A DNA stretch of 62,000 nucleotides from Glandiceps talaboti (Eukaryota > Hemichordata > Enteropneusta > Spengelidae), in assembly GCF_964340395.1 (NCBI RefSeq), contig NC_135571.1, positions 8,342,953 through 8,404,952 of the forward strand, written 5' to 3'. The first letter of the stretch is position 1; the number at the start of each line of letters is the position of its first letter. The notes beneath the pieces are model-generated. The model was not told where the DNA came from. It did not search any database and was given only the letters and a program-made list of their open reading frames with translations. The translations under genes were made by a program, and so were the position numbers. Shown here in pieces: positions 17,480-30,716 of this stretch.

Positions 17480-19053
17480 TTATCCAGCCATGACTTCGAC
17501 TTCGCACAGTGTCATTGGGCGTGACTTTTCAGTTAGTTGAATGCTGACGTATTGTCCTCTCATTGGTGTTTCGCAGCCACATCGGATGACGACAGGGCTG
17601 GTCTCGGTCATTCCTCCTAACACGGTATAACCACATTGAGGATTCTTGGTATGGTCAGAATTGTCTCCAACTCGCACTTTAGCAGTTTTCAAACGGTAGG
17701 CTAGAAAAAAATAGTATTCCATATATTATTAACACAAATTAATATTTAAAAAATACATGTATATGAGGTGGTCTCAGACTATGTTATCTCATCCCGAAAA
17801 TGGAAATTAACGCCCTCTATGGCTGCATTAAAGGAAAATTACTCTGGTGCTAATATGGCGGCACCACCATAGCGTGTGTGGATGAATGAATGAATGCGCA
17901 TATGATGAAATTCGGGCCTTTATGAAGAAAATGGTTGATAATGTCCACTTGCCATTCTAATACATTCCCGCATCTAAATTATTACATGTAAGACGTATAA
18001 CTTGTTCTGAAAGATTTGCTGGATACCTGGGAAAGCCGAGGGGCATTATATGAAATACCCAGGTAAGGAGGTTACAGGTTTATTACCATTAATGACACTA
18101 TTCATTGTCCAGTTGGTCTTTCTAAAGCAGTTGGCAAATACCTATGGCTCTGTTTTAGAAATGACGTGCAATTCAGGGTTGGTAAAAATCCCCATTTCTG
18201 GATCCCAGAGCATAAAAAATCGAGCCCTGATAAACTCAGTCTTGTTTGTTTGTCACTACTTTAAAAGTGTACATACGTGCTTCTAACTGGTTATGGATAC
18301 GAAGCTCATAAATGTCTTTTGTTGATCCAAGATCCAGTTTCCACCAGGGTTCATAATCTTTGTGTGTCATACTACAGGATCCATCTTTGATGTTACCATT
18401 GGTGTTGCCATCCACAGCCAGGTCAGCTGTATAATCAGTTTTACGTTTGACAGAACTCTGGGTGGCGCTTTTCTCTGTGGCGACGTTATTCAGTGGTACA
18501 GGATATACACAAGCTACAAACATAATGTAAAATCGTTTAAATTCAAACTAAGAAAAATACAAAGCATGGTAATGTTGTATATTAAACGAATATACAATTG
18601 CGATAAAGAACGAACCAAACAAATACATGTACTATTGTCACAACATGTTGATGTAGCCTAGCAACAGGCCCTGACGAAATCAAACTCACAAAATTTTTGC
18701 TTGAGAGGCCATACATTCAACCTTATTTAGTATTTACACTATTTGATTACAGGGTGATTATATCCACGCATTAAAAGCACCACTATCACCCACTTGTGAC
18801 CAACAATAGTTTTAGTTCGCCTTTTTCTTAGTTAGCGAACACCTTGAAATCCGTAATAATGCTAAATATACAATGATGTACTTTGATATACTTACGTGCT
18901 AGTGTGGGGACCACAGTTGACACTGAAAAGTAAAACGTAATAGACAAAAAATTATTAAATGATCGTGGCCCTATGTAAAAATTTGGACGATTAAAATTTT
19001 AATAGACAGTCAGTCAGGCGCAGATATTTATGCAAACCGGTTTAATGACATAA

Positions 19054-19122
<69 letters not shown>

Positions 19123-19139
19123 GGCAGGCAGACAGACCA

Positions 19140-19194
<55 letters not shown>

Positions 19195-19195
19195 T

Positions 19196-19230
<35 letters not shown>

Positions 19231-19317
19231 GGCAGACAGACCAACAGTCATACATACATACATACATACATACATACATACATACATACATACATACATA
19301 CATACATACATACATAG

Positions 19318-19348
<31 letters not shown>

Positions 19349-19360
19349 CATACATACATA

Positions 19361-19396
<36 letters not shown>

Positions 19397-20502
19397 TGCA
19401 CACACACACACAAACACACACACACACACACACACATACATACATACATACATACATACATACATACATACATACATACATACATACATACATACATACA
19501 TACATACATACATACATACATACATACATACATACATACATACATACAGACCTCAGAGTGTACTGAGTTAATGATATAGAACAATTAAATCTGGCGTCAT
19601 ATTTTCGATCGATGTATTTATTCTAAGCATCTCATATAAAAGTGACAGCGTGCATCTCGACGTATGAAAATGTCATGCTAAGCATATCATCCTTATCATA
19701 TTTTCTCATGCAAAGACTTACAAGGTTCCGGTGGCTGTGTTGTTGGTGGTGGTGGTGGTTGTGTTGTTGGTGGTTGTGTTGTTGGTGGTGGTTGTGTTGT
19801 TGGTGGTTTTGTTGGAGGCGGTGGCTCAAAACATTTTCGACCTAAAAAAACAACATATTAATAAATATACCTTTTGTTATTAAATCATGTCACACTTGTC
19901 GTTAACAATATATCATACGATTTTAACAGTATTTCTGAAAGTCAATGATTGTAACTTTACTAGCCATATTTTTTAGGAAATAACTAAGACGAAATCGAGC
20001 TATGGTAGCACAGATAGGGTTGGTTCCAATAGGGAACTTGTAATCCTGACTGAGCATGCTCAGACGCAAAGGAATATGGGATTATCTGTGGTTATCATAA
20101 TACCTAATCTGGAGCTACTGATAAAATTAACCTCCCACAATGGTCAGGGTAACTATGAATTGATTATTTGTGGTTACAAACAATGTATCAACATTGTTTA
20201 CAATACTAATTAATTAGTATGTATTATCACATTTCCCATGATGCAACATTCAACATGGCGGATTTGCAAGTTCCGTATTAACACAAAGAGCACCATAATG
20301 TAAAATAATCTATAGATCAAACCATGTATCTCAAATAAAAAAAATGTTATTCAAAAGAGTTCGAATATTTCCAGATAATATTATTTATGACACTTGCACG
20401 ACTGGAAGTTAACAACAACTGATGAACCGAAGAATTGATAGTTACCAAGCTGTTAAGCAATATTTTTGAAAACACTGAAATAATCTATCATGTTGGTGCA
20501 TA

Positions 20503-20543
<41 letters not shown>

Positions 20544-20841
20544 GTAGGTAGGTAGGTAGGTAGGTATGTATGTATGTATGTATGTATGTATGTATGTATG
20601 TATGTACGTACGTACGTACGTACGTGTGTGTGTGTGTATGTATGTATGTATGTATGTATCTATGTATGTATGTATGTATGTATGTATGTATGTATGTATG
20701 TATGTATGTATGTGTGTACATCCATCATGTCTGTGTTTATTCCTAGTCATTGCCATATTGCTGAGTACTAAGTAACTACATACCGAATGTTTGTACACCA
20801 AGGGAAATCGTCAGAATTGCAACTACTAGAAGTTTTGCCAT
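17480..20841 (-). CDS. Lectin gene C: secreted F-type lectin-like (FTP domain) protein with Pro/Thr linker
   Basis: Five minus-strand exons, all phase 1, in transcript order: 20784-20841 (signal peptide MAKLLVVAILTISLGVQTFG), 19722-19841 (linker beginning GRKCFEPPPP, then PPTTQ repeats), 18896-18922 (27-base mini-exon, STVVPTLA), 18277-18513 and 17480-17700 (FTP domain); 220 residues. Exon lengths 27, 237 and 221 are identical to those of gene B, so B and C are recent inverted paralogs. The FTP core shows AVDGN, EPWWKLDL, NPQCG, GQYVSIQL and MTLCEVEV. As in B, the fucose-contact His position reads CSMT and the RxD Arg is missing (HNQLEA). A possible 5' UTR acceptor lies at about 20871, just upstream of the ATG. 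Confidence 0.88.
19054..19550. repeat. Large compound array in intron 2 of gene C: (GACA)n, (CATA)n, (GCAC)n, (CA)n, (CATA)n
   Basis: About 500 bases in which blocks differ from the next by one base of the tetramer: GACA to about 19245, CATA to about 19360, GCAC to about 19396, then CA and CATA. On the sense strand of C this is TATG-type, the same as in gene B intron 2. Confidence 0.97.
20028..20279. mobile_element. MITE, AATAGGGAACTTGC family, copy b
   Basis: About 250 bases in intron 1 of gene C, with ends AATAGGGAACTTG and CAAGTTCCGTATT. The interior contains CTGAGCATGCTCAG, GGGATTATCTGTGG and CATTTCCCATGATGCAAC. Reverse orientation to copies a and d. Confidence 0.85.
20502..20715. repeat. 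Compound array in intron 1 of gene C: (CTGT)n, (AGGT)n, (ATGT)n
   Basis: Three tetramer blocks in series, with TACG and GTGT patches in the ATGT block. It ends about 70 bases from exon 1. Confidence 0.97.
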
Positions 20842-21829
20842 TCTTCCAAGCTATGTAGGCAATAATATACCTGTTAAGAGAATTATTTTAATATTCAGTT
20901 ATACAATATCATAGTGATATTTGTAGAATAACAAATTATTTCACTTAATAGCGATTACGTTTGCAGCAATATCAAGTTCAGTTCAATATATCACAACACT
21001 TTAATGGCATTGCCTTGCGCATAAACAATTACGTTAATACTAGTTGATGGGTGTTGCTATTGGTGTGGTATTGATTGCTGTGTACGATTGTATCAATTAA
21101 TGGAAAGCCAATCTTAGATTATTTATTTACATATTTGCTGCGTTTTCAATTCATATAATATTTAGACACAGCCAGCAAGGATTATACCTGAACGTGGTCG
21201 TTCATATGCGAGTTTTGGTATGAAGGAATTAGAACATTCTAGACGAGGTATTAATTCACAGTGCTAGGGACACTTTTACCTTAAAAAGCGACATATTCTC
21301 GTTTCAATATGAAGTGGTTGTTTTTATGAATATATATAGATTTTATCTGTAGTTTAGCGAGATAAACGCAATATTGCTGGCAGTGGCAAATGGTATTATT
21401 TCGTTTTTAGATTCTTAAGCGAAAACTGCTACGGATGCTGGTGGGTAGGGTATTGGTTTGGATGAAGCACATAATTTAGGCACAGCTAGGGGTGCCTAAA
21501 TGTTGTGCGTCACTTCCCATGGTGCAACCATAAGTCTCTTTAGTTTAGGACTGTGATGTAATATTTAAAGCAATGCTCAAGTATATTGTCTATTGTCAAA
21601 ACATTTTCAGTCCCTTTCCCACACCTCCATCCTTACTCAATTCAATCAAAGGAGTTGCTCTGTGTCTAGAGTGCCCTCTGAGGTCACTCAGGTACGGAAA
21701 ATTTATAACTGATGTTTGTGTCGACTGTACTAATTTTTCATCAAACCAATGCTTAAAATTTAAACCCGAACAGTATCTTCAGTTAATAGGCCACCACGCA
21801 GATAACGTGTTCTTGTAGTCAACACCCCC
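20842..21829. other. Upstream region of gene C
   Basis: On the minus strand an acceptor-like TTAACAG precedes the ATG by about 30 bases. A possible UTR donor (TTCAG then GTATAA) lies near 21189, so the first exon may be non-coding. No core promoter motif is certain. Confidence 0.3.
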
Positions 21830-21851
21830 ACACAGACACACAGACACACAT

Positions 21852-21942
<91 letters not shown>

Positions 21943-22017
21943 TACATACATACATACATACATACATACATACATACATACATACATACATACATACATA
22001 CATACATACATACATAC
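21830..22017. repeat. Compound array (ACAG)n then (CATA)n
   Basis: ACAG to about 21940, then CATA to about 22017. Same block order as in gene C intron 2. Confidence 0.97.
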
Positions 22018-22150
22018 ACGCCCAAGCGTACAAACAAATGTACAATAAACATAGTTCTCAAGGCATTACTATTAGTTATTTCCATCATACCTCATCAGGT
22101 AATTAATCTCGAACTGGGTGACAACAGCTCTAGTGTACATAAGCGTAGTC

Positions 22151-22292
22151 TACCTGCTAGACCTCGGATGTTCTTCCGATACAATACGACACACGACCGA
22201 ACATCGCTGTCGAGGATGTTCGGGCAAGTTAAGCCCTCACTACGAACTTCGTTCGCTTATAGTATCGAAAGAAAGCCCGAACGTCTAGCAGC
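22151..22292. repeat. Imperfect inverted repeat with nested hairpins
   Basis: CTGCTAGAC at the left pairs with GTCTAGCAG at the right, and the match extends about 30 bases with small gaps. Inside are two further hairpins (CCGAACATC with GATGTTCGG, and ACGAAC with GTTCG). It is probably the end or core of a degraded transposon. The open frame running through it has no family signature. Confidence 0.55.
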
Positions 22293-24029
22293 AAGACTAA
22301 CATTAGCGTTCAATGAACAGTTTTACAACGGTCGCTCTATCACGAAAACCTCTCCAGTTGATGGACGTGAATTCCTTAATATGGTTGGCGGCTACTCGAT
22401 TTTCCTGTTACAAAAGAATCACTATCTGTTTCCAGTTCATCGAGATTTCTTTCGAAATAATAAAGACACGTCTGCACCAATTCGTTATTCTTTTTTTTGT
22501 GTTTGAATTGTTGACTTTTCCTACACATCTCTCCCAAGGAACGTTTTGTACATCTCCCATATAGACTGTTAACTTGAGTCGCATTCTTTGTTTGCTTGTT
22601 TGTTTGTTTGTTTGTTTGTTTGTATGTTTTCGTCTATTAAAACGCCTTTACCCATGTTATTATGTAGCCATTGCCTCCGTGATATATTTTTATGGCTTGA
22701 CGGGTGTTCTAAAATAATATTTTATTGAATGAAACAGGTGACCCATACTCACCACTTATTAAAAAGTAAAATTAGAAATATATGCTTTAAGCAAATTGAA
22801 AAATATAAATAGTTTGAAAATTATTATAATGTAATGAACCAGAAACAAAATATTATACATCCCTCAGTTTCAAGTCAATACAAATTACACAGCCTGAGTG
22901 ACAGGTAGGAACATTTGGGATAGTTGTCTTGTCAAATGTCGGCAAACACATTTCAAAATAAGACTTTTCAAGACTAGGCATGTACAGATTTATACATGAA
23001 TGAACAAGGTTTGCTTAAACATAAAATTTACGATATTATGTTTAAAAAATGTTTTAAAAAAGAGCTTTCTTTAGTAGTTTAGGCTCTCTGTGTTGTTTTC
23101 AAAAGAAATCACCATACAATCAAAGTGTCTTGAATAATAAAAGGACTTTGTTTTCAATGTTTTCTATGTTTGGTGTGTGATTTAAAAAACGGAGAAAATA
23201 AACATATAATGGGTGTTGATAATATAAATGAGAACTTGAACGAAAAAAAAGGAAAAAAAGATAACTTACGGTGACTTGAACAAATGAAATCAAATCCGGT
23301 TGAACAAAAGATGACCTCCTACTCGTACTGGTACAGCTCGTGCAATGATTGAGGAATACACAGCTTAAAATGTTTCACTACACTAGTACAAATTTATTTT
23401 TATCATGGTATGCCACGTCAAACATTATCCCCAGCATTATTCATGTATCGTTACAAATTACTGGGGTGAACCTGTTCCTATTGGTCTCGTGTTGCAGGGT
23501 TGTAAGGTTGCCTTTTACGCAGGTAGGTAGGCAGTCACATTTCTATAAACTGTTAGACCCAAAACCACCCTCATATTTTGTATAACCAATACGTTGTATT
23601 CAGTGCTATTTTTGCAGACAAGAACAAATCGCTTGTGTAACGAATACAAATATGCAAATGTTGGAATTGTTCGCCTACCAACGTGTTGAAAATCCTAAGT
23701 AGTTATACGGTTCAAAAGTCACTTTATCTAAGATAGATAAAAAAAAACCGCAAAATGTGGGGAACCTCATATACTTGTTTTGACTGGGGTTTACAATCAC
23801 ACGGTGTATAGCACAGTGTTATGTCCATATGCAATCAAGCAGTTTACCTCTGAGGAGAATGGGTGAAATTGTTCATCCTTTTACTAAAGGGGTCTAAATT
23901 CACATGATCACAAGGTGATGGTCGGGTTGTGTCATAGTGACCCATGGTGACTTAATTTGCATAGATTGAGGCACTAGTCGTGTCCCAATTTTCCTTGGGC
24001 AATTGTCATGAAGCATGGGGGAATGAATA
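22293..24029. other. Intergenic sequence between genes C and D, no gene seen
   Basis: Includes a short (TTTG)n run at about 22591-22624. No exon candidates were found on either strand. Confidence 0.55.
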
Positions 24030-24663
24030 TACCTGAGGATATGTGTTATAAAACACATATTGCCTGGCTTTATTCTGGCACTAGTAAACATCATGTTACC
24101 CCACGTGATGTTGTCTAGCAACTATTTCGCTCAGCGATCAACTCTCTGGGTGATAGACGTCTACACGTGCCCTCATAGCCGGCCAGGCAATATACGTGTA
24201 TAATAGATATAACATAACTGAACTCCACTTTCGCGTCACTTCTGAATAGATAACCATGAATTCATATTTATATGTTGAAGTTTTAATGTGCAAAAGAGAA
24301 TATGAAACCATGATGTAAAAAATGTAGTTCACCAAAAAATAAAGCGAGAACTCCACCAGCTGACAGACTTTTAAACACATTCGCTTACCCATTCTTGCAA
24401 GCACATCTACTATTAAAATAAATCAACACTTTGTCATTTTCTCGAGTCAATAGTTTATTCAAGGAAGGGAAAAGCGTAACCAAGAGTTACCATAGCAACT
24501 TAAAATAAGGCATGCATCACTATCAATAGACGCTTAGCATCAGATAGTAACATCATGTCGAATTCCTCAAAAGAAAAAATGAAATAGTATATGCCTCTTG
24601 GCTAAAATTTCGAAATGGTTATGCATATCATTTTGATGACTATGCCTGACTCGTTGTACTCAG

Positions 24664-26235
24664 CTAGCCTGCCATAACCTGAACTTCACAGAGACTAAGA
24701 GGTCTCTCCTTGTCTTTTAGTTGGATGCTGACGTATCGCCCTCTCATTGGTGATTGACAACCACAGCGGACTATAACGGGGTTCTCGTTCGTCATCCTAC
24801 CAAGGACTTGGGCACCACATTGGGGATTTAGACTGTGGTCTGGGTTATCACCAACACGTACGATAGAAGTCTTCAGTCGAAAGGCTGAAAACAAAGACAC
24901 TTCTCCGTCAGAAAAACGCAAAAATATTTTATTGATTTGTCAGCAGTAGCAAACCAACAATATTCCGGTAGTTCCATTCTCCGTATAACACAACTACAAC
25001 GAAAATCATAAACCCTAAAACAAAACGTCGCCTAGCTCGACAAAAATCTCACTAACATTGCTACATTTTATCGTCTGGCTTCGGAAGTAGGGATGGTTAT
25101 TTTTGTGATTCCCCCTGGATCTGCAGACTGCATGGGCAGGACAAACACACCAAACAAGACTGACGCGAGGGCATTTAAGTGATTCACGCGCTGACCAGAA
25201 ACAATTATTCTCTCTCTTTTTTTGGCCTAACATACATACTGATTTCGAATTTAGTTATCGTACCTTTATCCTGTTCGTTATAAATGACAATCTCGTATAT
25301 ATCTTTGCTTTGCCCCAGATCCACTTTCCACCACGGGTCTTCTTCTCGATGGGTCTCGCTACAGGATCCATCACTCAAATAGCTAGTTGTGTCACCATCC
25401 ACTGCTAAATCTGCCGTGTGGTCCGTTTTCTTTTTAAGACTGCTTTGACTAGCAGGTTTATTCAGGGCGACGTTACTTATAGTGACTGGGTATGTACAGG
25501 CTGGGAGAAATACATATACATGTAGTTAAGTTTGGATTTAGGGTTACGGTGTGATTTAAGGTTGGGGTTAAAATTAATTTGGGTTTCATTTTTCATTAAA
25601 TTCCTAAACAACTATCATGTCATATATACTCGCAATATTTGTAATTTATGTTCCATATTCGGTTAAATTCAATTTTGAAAATACATATTAGAATATATAT
25701 GATTATTGTATTGACCCAGGCAAATAGTATGTTGACCAGGGATGTTGCCGTGCTTTTGTTACAAACATAGATACAGCTTACAGGGCAAGAGTAAACAAAC
25801 AATATGATACGTCACAATGCATATGCATAAGCTTCAATACAAATGTATGAGCTACAATACAACACAACACAATACAATACAATACAATACAATACAATAC
25901 AATACAATACAATACAATACAGTATAATGCACTAATACAATACACTAATACATATACCAATACAATACAATACAATGCAATACAATACAATATAATGTAA
26001 TACAATACAATGTAATTCAATACAATACAATATAATACAATGTAATGCACTAATACAATACACCAATACAATACAATACAATACAATACAATACAATACA
26101 ATACAATACAATACAATACAATACAATACAATACAATACAATACAAATGATGATATAAAATACTAGACAAACACGGATTCCACATAAATATACACAAAGA
26201 ACTGTCATTAAGAAGCAAATAAATAAATTAATTAA

Positions 26236-26266
<31 letters not shown>

Positions 26267-26846
26267 CATTTATCGTTTAATAAATTATAAACTTAAAATT
26301 AAAACATAAAATGTGATCATGTTATTGCTATCTCATCTATGTATAATTTGTGTGATTTCGACCTGTTGACCAACATGATTCGAAATCTTAATTAGAAGTT
26401 GGAATGACGTCAGAATGTTTCACTAGAAACGTAAGGTAGAAACCTGAAATGATTATAGTAGACACTGTTGAGAGATTTTTGATAATTGTACAATATGATT
26501 TTGATTCGAAGGAATTACACACCAATCCAATTTGCCTGCAGGTGGAAGATTTCTACCAATGAATATGACAATTTTGCAATTACTTTGTATTACATACATC
26601 AAGTGCATTTCAGTTCTTATCCGATAAACCATTCCCTAACTGTGAAGTCTGTTATCCACAAGCTCATCTAAACAAATCGTTTTACATGTCTAAATGTACA
26701 GGTTGTAAGGGAATTCTATAACATTAGGTATGGCAACCAGACAACTTACGTGCGAGTGTTGGAATCATAGTTGTAATTTCTTCGGCTAAAAGCGAAAAAA
26801 AGGAAGATAATGTTGACTACAACGAAGAATATATTGGACAGTCTTG

Positions 26847-26880
<34 letters not shown>

Positions 26881-29828
26881 TGTATGTATGTATGTATGTA
26901 TGTATGTATGTATGTATGTATGTATGTATGTATGTATGTATGTATGTATGTATGTATGTATGTATGTATGTGTGTGTGTCTGTGTGTCTGTGTGTGTGGG
27001 TGTGTGTGTGTGTATGTATGTATGTATGTATGTATGTATGTATGTATGTATGTATGTATGTATGTATGTATGTATGTATGTATGTGTGTGTGTGTGTGTG
27101 TGTGTGTAGGTAGGTATACAAACAGACATGTCTCATTAAATGATGGAGAAAAGAAATATCGATGCAAATAGTGTTGATCTTGCTGTATATTAGTAAGCAT
27201 ATATCTCAAATAGTATGGTTTGATGGAAGCAGTTTGGGGATACATTGCCAAGCTTAAATCACATTAATTAATAGTTGAAAGTTATAAAAAGTTATACTTA
27301 CGAACGGTAGTAACAACTGGTTCCATGGAAGTTATGACAGAAGATATAAAGAAAGAATACTCAGATAATGTGTACATTAATCACCTTGAGCAAATTATGA
27401 TTCAGAATTCCTCTTTTAATTTATACTCATGAGCAATAATCTTTACTTATCCTTCATTTGCATGAATATATATATATATATAATTGACTGGATGTAGATA
27501 AAACCACATAAAAGTGCTCAATACGGGTAGTAGAGCGAATTATATACAGGTTTTGAAAATTTGAACCAAATTATATGCTATAGACCCTACAGATACTAGA
27601 ACTGTTTCGTGAGGTGCGTATTCCTCACTCATCAGGGGTAGTTATATATATATATTTATCAGAAATGGCAGATTACTTTCTCTTTGGTGTTTAAGGTCAT
27701 TGCCAAATACCTTATCCGTGTGATAGACACCTAACGAATGTCAATAAGTATAATTTATACAACTTCACGAGATGTCACTGGAATATTATATTTTTTCGAT
27801 CAGACAACTTATACCGAAAATTGTTAAAATGTAGATGTCAAAATCGACTTGATTTGATTTGTATATCATATTATGTGTACAGTTGCACAAATAATTTTAC
27901 CCACAAGTGGTTTAATGTTTTGCAGGATGTATGATATTACTTGAAGGTCATGAAAACTAAGAAACCAGTTTCAAAAAATTCCCAGTTGTAGCTTTTAATT
28001 AGACTATTATATGGAAGGGAGATAATATCTTTCACGCTTTAAAATAAATTGGTGCTCAACCAATGTCTAGGTAGTGGCTATGTCATAGTCTGTAGGCTTT
28101 AGTAATGTAATATCATAAGTGTTTTCAAACAAAAAAACACCATCATAACAGAATATAATATTACATTTAGTAATAAGCAATATTTCATATTGAAATATTG
28201 TAATATGTGTTTTCACAAAAACAACACCATAATAGAATACGATATTAAATTTAGTAATACGCAATATTCCATATTGTAATATGTAGAGTAAACATTACTG
28301 TTTGTTTTTGTTTCAAGGTGGGCGAAATATGACAATTTGCTGGTATTCACCTAGGATGAAACATTGGTAAATTGTTCATTTTATTCAAGCACATTATCGA
28401 TAAAAGAACATTTAGGAACGGTGTACCCCTCTGTATACAAGCCACGTTGTATGTTCTTATAATTTCATATTTTATTATTATCAAACCATTTTTGTTGGGC
28501 GGGGGGGGGGGGTTACCTGGCGTTTGTCTTTCAGGCAAAACCTTTGCCACCTGTATTTTGGTCATACTTGTTATTGATATGAACGGTTACCGGGTTAAAC
28601 AAACATGGCAGGTCAATTGTTCATGAATTCAATATAGGTTGTGAAAATTGAAAATTATATTTCAAAAACTTGTTTTGTACAGCCCGTTTCATAATAGTGT
28701 CCACTGGCTCTGTTTGATACAACCCCACATAAGCTGATAAAAAATAAGAAACTAAACATGCTACACTTTAAGATTACAAGATTGAATGAACACAGTAATA
28801 ATGCGTCATCATACAGACATCAAATTAAGACATTGGCGCCTGTATGTCTGTGTCTAGTTGGCAGTACTTTGATATAGTTTACTTTGTGTAGCCAAATGTA
28901 GCGATAAATAGCATTCTTGCTAAAGTGTAGAATATGCAATTTCTGATTGGTTTCTAGGTGGTTGTATCAGACAGAGACAGTGACCACTGCCATGAAATGG
29001 GTTGTTTGAAACATTCCAAATCCGTGGGTATCAATGTATGTGTTCACAAACTTGTGTTACATTAGGACAAACTACACACAAACAAACACATACCAACTGG
29101 TTTCTCCGTCGTCTTCGGTGCAGGCTTAGGGGTAGTAGGGCGACTACCACAAGTACGACAAAGACATTTCCTTGCTACTCCTCGTGGCAAAAGAAACAAT
29201 AGGAGAAACAGTTGTATGAATTATTAGACATTCAATTCCTAACATGTTTCTTTGTCCAATCAAGGAAAGTGTGAGTGGCAAAAAGAAAGTAAACGAAGAA
29301 AATCACTGACAAGGCTACTGGACACTATGCCAGGAGAATATTATTTCTCGGTACAACGAAGCAAATGTTAGGACATGTAAATGTTGGGTGATATAATGAT
29401 AACCCTTCATGTTTTGGCTCACACAAGGTATGTTGAAGTAGAATGACAATGTTATGAACCCATATGTTCCGTTCGAACGCGTACTACTTGCCATGTGCAT
29501 GGTGTAATATTCAATGTCATTATTTGAGGTGCCGTTTTTTATGATAAATTCACATAATCCATTTTTGAGGTCTTGTTTGCATTTTAGCCAAAAATGAATG
29601 TGATCTTCAAACTGAACTGAAAAAATGTTCAAAAAAGTATTTATAATCCATTCTGAATAATATTCAGTATTCTGAATGTAGAATGTCACAGTAGTAATAG
29701 AAAATCATCAACAGAGACAAAAATTAATTCGAACATACAAAATATTGCACAATTGACATATGCTACATACCTGTCACCGATACTGCACAGACTACAACTG
29801 TAATAACCAGTACTGTTAACAATCTCAT
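24664..29828 (-). CDS. Lectin gene D: secreted F-type lectin-like (FTP domain) protein
   Basis: Minus-strand exons in transcript order: 29771-29828 (signal peptide MRLLTVLVITVVVCAVSVT), 29094-29174 (Cys-rich start RKCLCRTCGSRP, then PTTPKPAPKTTEKPV), a doubtful mini-exon at 27302-27337, 26750-26785 (36 bases, EEITTMIPTLA), 25264-25500 and 24664-24884 (FTP domain). All junctions are phase 1, so small exons can be skipped in frame. The protein is about 211-222 residues. The FTP core shows AVDGD, DPWWKVDL, NPQCG, GRYVSIQL and LSLCEVQV. The fucose-contact His is Glu (CSETH) and the first Arg is absent (YNEQDK). The poly(A) signal at 24454-24459 (minus) is conserved in gene E. In the 27302 mini-exon the acceptor AG of gene E is TG here; a cryptic CCAG would give a 15-base exon. 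Confidence 0.85.
25855..26145. repeat. (AATAC)n pentanucleotide array in gene D intron
   Basis: About 290 bases of AATAC, degenerate in the middle (about 25921-26075) and pure at both ends. Gene E has no equivalent, so it expanded or inserted after the duplication. Confidence 0.95.
26217..26266. repeat. (AAAT)n microsatellite
   Basis: About 50 bases of AAAT in the same gene D intron. Confidence 0.9.
26855..27112. repeat. (ATGT)n array in gene D intron
   Basis: About 255 bases, with GTCT and GTGT patches. It begins about 70 bases upstream (in transcript sense) of the 36-base mini-exon. The much larger array of gene E is its partner. Confidence 0.97.
28121..28286. repeat. Two-copy tandem duplication, unit about 85 bases
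   Basis: 28121-28208 and 28209-28286 share GTTTTCA, AACACCAT, AGAATA and TTTAGTAATA...GCAATATT blocks in the same order. It lies inside the insertion that distinguishes gene D from gene E. Confidence 0.75.
28738..28990. repeat. Dispersed repeat, second copy of the 11920-12180 sequence
   Basis: Shares ATAAGAAACTAAACATG, GCATCAAAT-like and GGCGCC-centred blocks with 11920-12180, in the same order. Present in gene D but absent from gene E. No termini could be fixed by eye. Confidence 0.5.
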
Positions 29829-30320
29829 TTTCACCCTCTTGTTGTCGTTTTACTTGGAACAGATGTAATTTCTAAAATTCAATCAGTTGAGATAAAAAAA
29901 ATGCATGTATTACTGATCGTGAAACGAGGTGGATTTAGAAAGTTAATTAAGTAGTAGCACGTAATGTTTTCGAAGTTTCCGAGGGGGAAAGACACCGGGA
30001 ACACAATCAAACAGATATCATTTCTATGAAGTTTGAGTAAAACTTAACCAGCTAGTTTTGCTTGCCTTATGTTATATTACGGTTAAAACTTCATGACAAT
30101 CGGGTTGCTTTACATATGTAGTGGACCAATTGAACAACACGTCCATACGCACGAATCTATAGGTCTATAACGAATCTATGGGTCTATAACGATGCCATTT
30201 TTCTTTTCAAAATGATGACAGATAATACACATAACACATCCTTTCAACTTTTTTCTGTTTTGCTAAATTCGGTAAATCGCTGAATTAGCTTTTGATTAAA
30301 AATAAATTTTAGATCAAAAG

Positions 30321-30321
<1 letters not shown>

Positions 30322-30408
<87 letters not shown>
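30322..30408. repeat. (GA)n microsatellite
   Basis: About 85 bases of GA. The matching place in unit 2 (about 36671) has only a few GA units, so the expansion is specific to unit 1. Confidence 0.97.
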
Positions 30409-30411
<3 letters not shown>

Positions 30412-30716
30412 TCCAATGCTTCACATAATGTGTACTACAGTACTTCTTTTTTCCCAATGTTACATCCATCCAAAATTTCGCTAGCAATAGAGTAAAACTT
30501 AATTTATATGAGCATTGCTCAAAATTAGATTGAGGTGCTAGGTGTCACCCGTATAACATAACGCTATGAGTCGGTATTCAAAGCTATAGACTTTCACTAA
30601 AAACCTGAATAAAGTTGTAAAATATTAACGTGCAACGCTAGTAGTAATGGATAGTCAATAAAAAATGGAGGAATCTTACATTTCCTAATATGAAAAAGTG
30701 CCCTACCTTTCAAATA

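Noticed and set aside
19054-19550. Regular repeats that could suggest a CRISPR array
   Set aside because: Units are 4 bases with no unique spacers, in clearly eukaryotic intron sequence.
22168-22506. 112-residue open frame
   Set aside because: Runs through an inverted repeat with nested hairpins and has no recognisable family, signal or splice context; more likely a chance frame in a degraded element.
25778-26218. 146-residue Ile-Val-Leu-Tyr-Cys-rich frame resembling a membrane protein
   Set aside because: It is the translation of the AATAC pentanucleotide array.
29315-29689. 124-residue minus-strand frame in gene D intron
   Set aside because: A partly matching frame occurs in the gene E intron (35829-36026), but reading frame and stops are not conserved, so the similarity reflects the segmental duplication rather than coding selection.
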